From RGIG3009 sp964390295 (GTDB lineage Bacteria; Bacillota; Clostridia; Oscillospirales; Acutalibacteraceae), in contig CAYMHR010000004.1 of assembly GCA_964390295.1 (NCBI GenBank), positions 1-64,000 on the forward strand: 64,000 nucleotides of DNA, read 5' to 3'. The notes under the pieces are model-generated. The model saw only the letters and a program-made list of their open reading frames with translations. It had not been told where the DNA came from and ran no database searches. The position numbers were made by a program, and so were the translations under genes. This document shows, in pieces, positions 58,904 through 64,000 of this stretch (the first letter of the stretch is position 1; every line of letters begins with the position of its first letter).

Positions 58904-61240
58904 ATGAAATCGCTGCAAAATCGCGTACTGCGCGTTGCGACGTTGCCCTTGCTGGCTCTACGGGGACGGGTGGTTTTTCCCCATACCACCGTTACGCTGG
59001 AGGTAGGGCGTGAAAAATCCTTGGCGGCTTTGCAAAAGGCAGCCGGCGAGGATCAATCCCTGTTTCTGGTGGCTCAACGTGACGTTGACGTGGAGGAGCC
59101 GACGCTGGAACAGTTGTATAAAACCGGCGTGGTAGCGCACGTGCGTCAGGTGTTTCCGATGGGTTCCGGTGGGGTACGCGTCGTGGTGGAAGCACAATAT
59201 CGTGCCCGTATTCGCACGGTGCTTCAAAGCGATCCGACGTGCGTGGTTGAGGTCAAAGAGGCGCGTTCCGGACACTTGGCTGACGAAGCGACCAACGCGG
59301 CATATTGCCGGGAGTTGTTGCACTATTTTGAACAGTATGTCCATGCTTCCGGGGACGTCAGCGAAGCGACCTTCCATGCAATCGCTCAAATTACCGAGGC
59401 CTCACTGCTGGCAGACCGCATAGCCGAATTGGTACAGGCATCAGTCAAAGAAAAACAGGCGATGCTGAATGCGCCGTCGACGGAAGTGCGGTTGCAGTTG
59501 GTGCTGAAGGCGTTGGTCAAGGAAGTAGAGCTTTTGGAGCTGGCCGCCGGCATTGAAAATAAGGTGCAAAACGCAATCGACAAAAATCAGCGCGATTATT
59601 ATTTGCACGAGCAGATGAAGGCGATCGCCTCTGAATTGGGCGAGGAGGACGACCCGTTGGGCGAAGCCGAGGAGCTTCGCAAAACGGTGCGTGAACGCGC
59701 TCTTCCCGATGTGGTCGAGCAAAAGCTGCTCAAGGAATGTGATAAACTGGCGAAAATGCCGTTCGGCTCTCACGAGGCGACGGTGGTGCGTTTGTATTTG
59801 GACACGTGCTTGAGCTTGCCGTGGGGACAGTTTTCCAAGGAACGGCTGGACCTGAAAGCGGCAAACCGCGTGCTGGAACGCGATCATTACGGCTTAAAAA
59901 AGGTTAAGGAGCGTATTCTGGAGCTGTTGGCGGTTCGATGCCTGACCGGGGGCACGAAGGGGCAGGTAATCTGCCTGGTCGGTCCTCCCGGCGTGGGTAA
60001 AACCTCTATTGCCAAATCCGTTGCCGAAGCCCTGGGGCGTGCCTATGTGCGCGTTTCGCTGGGCGGTGTGCGCGACGAGGCGGAAATACGGGGGCACCGT
60101 CGCACCTATATAGGCTCCAAGCCGGGACGCGTGATCGAAGCGCTGATTCAGGCGAAAACCTCCAATCCGTTGATATTGCTGGACGAGATCGACAAGCTGT
60201 CGGCGGGCCAGGGCGGTGATCCTGCCTCGGCTTTGCTGGAGGTGCTGGATACCGAGCAGAACAGTGCGTTTTGCGACCATTATTTGGAGTTGCCTTACGA
60301 TTTGTCGCAGGTATTGTTTATTACTACGGCGAACAGTGCCGAGGATATTCCGGCACCGCTGTACGATCGTATGGATGTGATCACCCTGTCCAGCTATACC
60401 GCGGAGGAAAAGTTTCATATTGCGCGGGAGCATCTGGTGAAAAGGCAAATTCAGCGAAACGGTCTGAATGGCAGACAATTTCGCATTACCGACGACGCCA
60501 TTCGCTTGTTGATCGATGGATACACTCGTGAAGGCGGCGTGCGTAGCTTGGAGCGCTGTTTGGCAACGTTGTGCCGCAAAAGCGCACAAAAAATCGTTTC
60601 CGGTGAGGCAAAAAGCACATCGATCCGTTCGGAAACGGTAGAAACGTATCTCGGTCCGCGTCGCTTTAAGGAAGATGACGACGAGAAGCAAGATGAAATC
60701 GGCGTTGTGAATGGCTTGGCGTGGACGGCGGTCGGCGGCGAAACGATGCCGGTCGAGGTGGCCGTGATGGAGGGAACCGGCAAGCTGGAATTGACCGGCT
60801 CGCTGGGTGACGTGATGAAGGAATCGGCTCACGCTGCCATGAGCTACGTCCGCTCTCGTGCCGATCGTTGGCATATTGCCGGTGATTTTTACAAAACCAA
60901 GGATATACATATCCACGTGCCGGAAGGGGCGGTGCCGAAGGATGGGCCGTCAGCCGGCGTGACGATGGCGACGGCGATGGTTTCCGCTTTGACGGGAATA
61001 CCGGTGCGCCACGACGTGGCGATGACCGGTGAAATTTCACTGCGTGGGCGTGTGTTGCCGATCGGCGGATTAAAAGAAAAAACGATGGCGGCGTATCGCC
61101 ATCATTTAACGACCGTCGTGATTCCGCAGGCGAATGAGCCGGACTTGGACGAAGTGGATGACGTGGTTAAGAGCAAGCTCCGCTTCGTAACGGCGAACAC
61201 CATGGATACCGTGATTGCAACCGCGTTGCGGTTGCAATGA
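58904..61240 (+). CDS. lon: ATP-dependent protease Lon
   Basis: A 778-residue LonA protease for damaged and regulatory proteins. The N-terminal substrate domain begins LPLLALRGRVVFPHTTVTLEVGR; the AAA+ part has GPPGVGKT and LILLDEIDKL; the protease dyad is the Ser in KDGPSAGVTM and the Lys in LPIGGLKEKTMAA. AGGAG supports ATG 58904 over GTG 58895. No CIRCE or CtsR-type repeat is visible upstream. Confidence 0.97.
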   Translation: MKSLQNRVLRVATLPLLALRGRVVFPHTTVTLEVGREKSLAALQKAAGEDQSLFLVAQRDVDVEEPTLEQLYKTGVVAHVRQVFPMGSGGVRVVVEAQYRARIRTVLQSDPTCVVEVKEARSGHLADEATNAAYCRELLHYFEQYVHASGDVSEATFHAIAQITEASLLADRIAELVQASVKEKQAMLNAPSTEVRLQLVLKALVKEVELLELAAGIENKVQNAIDKNQRDYYLHEQMKAIASELGEEDDPLGEAEELRKTVRERALPDVVEQKLLKECDKLAKMPFGSHEATVVRLYLDTCLSLPWGQFSKERLDLKAANRVLERDHYGLKKVKERILELLAVRCLTGGTKGQVICLVGPPGVGKTSIAKSVAEALGRAYVRVSLGGVRDEAEIRGHRRTYIGSKPGRVIEALIQAKTSNPLILLDEIDKLSAGQGGDPASALLEVLDTEQNSAFCDHYLELPYDLSQVLFITTANSAEDIPAPLYDRMDVITLSSYTAEEKFHIAREHLVKRQIQRNGLNGRQFRITDDAIRLLIDGYTREGGVRSLERCLATLCRKSAQKIVSGEAKSTSIRSETVETYLGPRRFKEDDDEKQDEIGVVNGLAWTAVGGETMPVEVAVMEGTGKLELTGSLGDVMKESAHAAMSYVRSRADRWHIAGDFYKTKDIHIHVPEGAVPKDGPSAGVTMATAMVSALTGIPVRHDVAMTGEISLRGRVLPIGGLKEKTMAAYRHHLTTVVIPQANEPDLDEVDDVVKSKLRFVTANTMDTVIATALRLQ

Positions 61241-61255
61241 TGAGGAGACAGCGCC

Positions 61256-61840
61256 ATGAAAATCGAATCGGCACAATTTGAATTATCGGCAGGCTTGGGA
61301 AGTCAGTTGCCAGCCTCGTCGTTGCCGGAGGTAGCGGTTTCCGGTCGTTCCAACGTCGGCAAATCCTCGCTGATCAACCGGTTGTTGAACCGTCGGTCAC
61401 TGGCGCGAACCAGCGCCACGCCCGGAAAAACGATTACCGTGAATTTCTACCGACTGGATACCATGCGGTTGGTGGATTTGCCGGGATACGGCTATGCCAA
61501 GCTGTCACGCGCCGAAAAGGAACGATTTTCCCAGGCGATCGGACAGTATTTGGGTGATGACCGCGATTTGCGACTGGTGCTTCAACTAATCGACATGCGC
61601 CATCCGCCTACGGCGGACGACCGCCAAATGTTGCGCTTTTTGTCCGATAGTGAGGTGCCGTTTATGGTGGTGCTGACAAAATCGGACAAGCTGAATCGCA
61701 CCGAACGGGAACAACGCCTACAGGCATTTGAACAGGAATTTTCCGAGTACGACGGTTTGTACTGGCTGCCGTTTTCCGCACAAAGCGGCGAAGGTGTGGA
61801 AGAACTGAGAACGATAGTCAGCGACGTGACGGCGGAATAA
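61256..61840 (+). CDS. engB: Ribosome biogenesis GTP-binding protein EngB (YsxC)
   Basis: A 194-residue GTPase for 50S assembly. G1 is GRSNVGKSSLIN, G3 DLPGYGYAKL, G4 TKSDKL and G5 SAQSG, all in the usual order. RTSATPGKTITVNFY is the G2 region. It follows lon by 15 bases, the common order in Firmicutes. Confidence 0.97.
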   Translation: MKIESAQFELSAGLGSQLPASSLPEVAVSGRSNVGKSSLINRLLNRRSLARTSATPGKTITVNFYRLDTMRLVDLPGYGYAKLSRAEKERFSQAIGQYLGDDRDLRLVLQLIDMRHPPTADDRQMLRFLSDSEVPFMVVLTKSDKLNRTEREQRLQAFEQEFSEYDGLYWLPFSAQSGEGVEELRTIVSDVTAE

Positions 61841-61862
61841 AGGGCAAAGAGGAGAGCATACT

Positions 61863-62021
61863 ATGAACGATCAACGGAAATACGCAGCACCGACGATGGA
61901 GCTTTTATCGCTCACGGCGGAGCCGTTTATGCTGGATGAGGGGTTGGACGTGTCGGATGATGCCGATCACGATATTGCGACATTTGCCAATACGAGCGGC
62001 AAGTGGACACCGTGGTATTGA
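61863..62021 (+). CDS. Small acidic peptide of unknown function (52 residues)
   Basis: A short gene with a clear ribosome binding site, AAAGAGGAG (61846-61854), eight bases before ATG 61863, and 22 bases after engB. The peptide begins MNDQRKYAAPTMELLSL, has a highly acidic middle (FMLDEGLDVSDDADHD) and ends in an aromatic, near-neutral tail, ATFANTSGKWTPWY. No signal peptide or membrane segment is present. The K-Y-x-x-P-x-M-E opening resembles very short peptides I recall from gut Clostridia, some of which look like precursors of modified peptides. No modifying enzyme is adjacent. Function unknown; coding status rests on the ribosome binding site and position. Confidence 0.6.
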   Translation: MNDQRKYAAPTMELLSLTAEPFMLDEGLDVSDDADHDIATFANTSGKWTPWY

Positions 62022-62043
62022 AAGCTTGAAAAATTTTCCAGCC

Positions 62044-62072
62044 GTATGTTTTGCGTCGATCCGGTTACACTA
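62044..62072 (+). promoter_or_regulatory. Sigma-G-like promoter of the DUF1540 gene
   Basis: GTATG (62044-62048) and TACACTA (62066-62072, five of seven CATACTA bases) are 17 bp apart. A start near 62080 would give a leader of about 48 bases. Confidence 0.35.
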
Positions 62073-62127
62073 ACGGTGGCGGGTTCGATGCAATTCGCCG
62101 GATCTCATCTTGAAGGAGGTTACCGGT

Positions 62128-62301
62128 ATGAACAATGGCGGTTGTCAGGAAAACAAGGCGATTCAGTGCACGGTACAGCAGTGTCGGCATCACTGCCCGT
62201 GCGGTGACTACTGTTCACTCAATTCTATTCGGGTGGGAACTCACGAAACCAATCCGACGATGTGTGAATGTACGGATTGCCAGTCCTTTGAGTGTAAATA
62301 A
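62128..62301 (+). CDS. DUF1540 Cys-rich protein
   Basis: A 57-residue protein with nine cysteines, including CTVQQCRHHCPCGDYCSLNSI and CECTDCQSFEC, the DUF1540 pattern. It probably binds a metal. The family is common in Clostridia and its function is unknown. AAGGAGGT (62113-62120), a perfect ribosome binding site, lies seven bases before ATG 62128. An in-frame ATG further upstream (62110) is covered by that site. Confidence 0.88.
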   Translation: MNNGGCQENKAIQCTVQQCRHHCPCGDYCSLNSIRVGTHETNPTMCECTDCQSFECK

Positions 62302-62312
62302 GTAAATGAAAA

Positions 62313-62342
62313 GAGGGAGAAAGCCGAAAGGCTTTCTCCCTC
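62313..62342 (-). terminator. Terminator of dapB
   Basis: A perfect 13 bp stem (62313-62325 with 62330-62342) with a GAAA loop is followed on the minus strand by TTTTCATTT. It may also end the DUF1540 transcript from the other side. Confidence 0.88.
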
Positions 62343-62353
62343 GAATCTTTGAA

Positions 62354-63106
62354 TTATGCCAGCAAATCTTTCATCGTATACAGACCGGCTGGTTTGTCAT
62401 TCAGAAACACGGCGGCGTTTACGGCGCCGGAAGCAAAAATTTCTTTCGACGCGGCGGAATGTGACAGACTGATACATTCGTCGTGCCCGGCAAACAGGAT
62501 TTCATGCTCGCCAACGATGGTGCCGCCCCGAATGGAGCTAAACCCAATTTCGTGCGGATCGCGCTTGGCGCGGACGGCTTGGCGGTCATATACGTATTTC
62601 GGTGTATACGACAGGCCTTCGGACACGGCACCGGCCAGCATCAGTGCTGTGCCGGAGGGAGCATCGATCTTTTGGTTGTGATGCTTTTCGATAATTTCCA
62701 CGTCGAAGGAATCTCCCAAAACGGCGGCCGCTTTTTTGGCAAGCTCTGCCAGCAAGCTGACGCCGAGTGACATGTTGGCACTGGAAAACACAGCGATTTG
62801 GCGGGAAGCATCCTGCACCGCCGCTACGTCCTCATCGGACAGACCGGTCGTGGCAATGACCGCCGGTATGTGATGCTCCGTTGCGTACTTCAGTACGCCT
62901 GCCAAGGCGGACGGATGAGAAAAATCAATGAGCACGTCAGCCTCAACATCGCAATTGGCGGGATTGGCATACACCGGGAAACCGGCATTCGGTTCGGTGT
63001 TGCGGTCGAAGCCGGCAACGATCTCGCAGTCACAGCGATTTTTGACGCAAGCAGAAATAGCGCGTCCCATTTTTCCGTTACAGCCGCAAACGATCAGCCG
63101 TATCAT
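62354..63106 (-). CDS. dapB: 4-hydroxy-tetrahydrodipicolinate reductase
   Basis: A 250-residue NAD(P)H enzyme of lysine and dipicolinate synthesis. RLIVCGCNGKMGRAI is the dinucleotide-binding start, VLIDFSHPSALAGVL and the catalytic EIIEKHHNQKIDAPSGTAL with the His-His-x4-Lys pattern are complete, and IGFSSIRGGTIVGEHEILF is conserved. AAAGGATG supports ATG 63106. It follows dapA by 25 bases. In a spore former the pathway also supplies dipicolinic acid. Confidence 0.96.
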   Translation of the reverse strand: MIRLIVCGCNGKMGRAISACVKNRCDCEIVAGFDRNTEPNAGFPVYANPANCDVEADVLIDFSHPSALAGVLKYATEHHIPAVIATTGLSDEDVAAVQDASRQIAVFSSANMSLGVSLLAELAKKAAAVLGDSFDVEIIEKHHNQKIDAPSGTALMLAGAVSEGLSYTPKYVYDRQAVRAKRDPHEIGFSSIRGGTIVGEHEILFAGHDECISLSHSAASKEIFASGAVNAAVFLNDKPAGLYTMKDLLA

Positions 63107-63131
63107 ACAAACATCCTTTCTGTGAAACAAA

Positions 63132-64000
63132 TTATATCAGACGATACCGCTGCAATACCGCATGTAGGCGTTCCTTGCTTGCCGCATCCATGGTATACAG
63201 CGGTAAGCGACAGTTTCCAACCTGCATTCCCATTTGGTTCATCGCTTCCTTGACGGGAATGGGGTTGACGTCGCTAAACAAGGCGTTAGCGAGGCTCAAA
63301 TAGTCCAACTGAAGCTGTAAGCTGACTTCCGACTGGCCGTTGAACCAAGCGGCGCACAGCTCGTGAACCGCCCGCGGTACAACGTTGGACAGCACCGAGA
63401 TGACGCCCTTGCCGCCGAGTGCCAGGGTGGGAACGATGAGATCGTCGTTCCCGGAATAAATCGGAATATCGCACAGTGAGGCCAGCAGGGTGGTTTCCGA
63501 CAAATTGTTGCTCGCCTGCTTGATGGCGTTAATCTGTGGGATTTTGTACAGCTCGGCTACGGTTTCTGGCTTGAGATTGACGCCGGTGCGCGAGGGCACG
63601 TTGTACAGAATCATCGGAAGATCAACGGCAGCGGCGATCGCGGAATAATGAGCGATTAACCCGCGCTGGGAGGTCTTGTTGTAATACGGAGTAACCAGCA
63701 GTAAGCCGTCGGCCCCCATGGCCTTGGCCTCACGCGACATATAGACGGCGTGGGCGGTGTTGTTGGAGCCGGTTCCGGCGATCACGGGAACGCGGCCGTT
63801 GACGTGCTCGATTGCCACACGCAGGGCCTCCAAATGTTCGCCGTCCTCCAGAGTAGGGGCTTCGCCGGTGGTTCCCACGGCAATGATGGCATCGGTGCCG
63901 TTGTCAATTTGAAAATCAATGAGCTCGCAGTACTTCGTGTAATTGATACTTCCGTCCGGGTGCATCGGTGTAATAAGGGCGACACCGGCACCGGTAAAGA
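63132..64000 (-). CDS. dapA: 4-hydroxy-tetrahydrodipicolinate synthase (5' end outside window)
   Basis: The aldolase that condenses pyruvate with aspartate semialdehyde. The open frame continues to the window end with FTGAGVALITPMHPDGSINY, so the first few residues are missing. GTTGEAPTLEDGEH, LLVTPYYNKTSQRGL, the catalytic Tyr in ILYNVPSRTGVNL and the Schiff-base Lys in INAIKQASNNLSET are present. It is cotranscribed with dapB. Confidence 0.96.
   Translation of the reverse strand, partial: FTGAGVALITPMHPDGSINYTKYCELIDFQIDNGTDAIIAVGTTGEAPTLEDGEHLEALRVAIEHVNGRVPVIAGTGSNNTAHAVYMSREAKAMGADGLLLVTPYYNKTSQRGLIAHYSAIAAAVDLPMILYNVPSRTGVNLKPETVAELYKIPQINAIKQASNNLSETTLLASLCDIPIYSGNDDLIVPTLALGGKGVISVLSNVVPRAVHELCAAWFNGQSEVSLQLQLDYLSLANALFSDVNPIPVKEAMNQMGMQVGNCRLPLYTMDAASKERLHAVLQRYRLI

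Noticed and set aside
1..64000. Mobile elements, prophage, CRISPR arrays, toxin-antitoxin or defence islands.
   Set aside because: No transposase, integrase, regularly spaced repeats or defence-type genes were seen; the gene content is core chromosomal throughout.

Overview
The window reads as a piece of chromosome from a spore-forming, strictly fermentative member of the Clostridia, most likely a gut Oscillospiraceae/Ruminococcaceae-type bacterium. The basis is the class A RNase P RNA, the sporulation genes spoIVA and a SpoIVFA/SpoIVFB-like pair, the ispH-S1 fusion typical of Clostridia, acetate kinase, LuxS, a DUF1540 protein, a DUF5685/DnaJ pair, a Trp T-box and a bile-salt-hydrolase-like enzyme. 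No species is claimed. I saw no phage, insertion sequence, CRISPR array or rRNA. Coding density is high, and the only stretch over 300 bases without an ordinary gene is the trpB leader (10570-11110), which is filled by a T-box, a leader peptide and promoters.

Layout. 1-290: 3' part of rnpB and its terminator. 346-2706: a transglutaminase-like lipoprotein and a DegV protein. 2740-9342: AlaX, PutP, an NSS-family transporter, a choloylglycine-hydrolase-like enzyme and an aldo/keto reductase. 9349-10983: a standalone trpB (minus strand) behind a T-box and a Trp-codon leader peptide. 11071-11239: tRNA-Ser(CGA). 11284-15451: an autoregulated-looking GntR/ABC transporter/amidase operon. 15479-21412: tatD, metG, an RluA-type pseudouridine synthase with luxS, and an M23/G5 membrane protein. 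21466-28114: Na/Pi transporter, SLC13-type permease, creatininase-like protein, then tmcAL and ackA transcribed divergently. 28157-30692: a DUF378 protein with a forespore-type promoter, then DUF5685, DnaJ-like and membrane proteins. 30696-37461: RpiR regulator, flavoprotein, cmk, plsC, ispH-S1, rpiB and a LUD-domain protein. 37558-43619: murA, a YycJ-like MBL protein, rlmH, a CBS protein, zapA, a U32 protein and a SLOG protein. 43625-46485: spoIVA with the spoIVFA/B-like pair. 46482-53099: a radical SAM pair, rplS with leader, rbgA, lepB, rnhB, yraN and a dipeptidase. 53072-61840: thrC, a phosphoesterase, then tig-clpP-clpX-lon-engB. 61863-64000: a 52-residue peptide, DUF1540, and dapB-dapA on the minus strand, with dapA cut by the window end.

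Most genes are housekeeping: translation and tRNA/rRNA modification, protein quality control, cell wall and lysine/threonine/tryptophan supply, and sporulation. Promoters mostly follow the sigma-A form with a 17 bp spacer, and several could be placed exactly. The most notable items are the combined T-box and Trp leader peptide, an internal ribosome binding site inside ispH-S1, a near-perfect sigma-G-type promoter for DUF378 opposed by an antisense sigma-A-type promoter, the back-to-back ackA/tmcAL promoters, and the unrecognised small peptide after engB. All functional calls come from reading motifs by eye; no database search was run.
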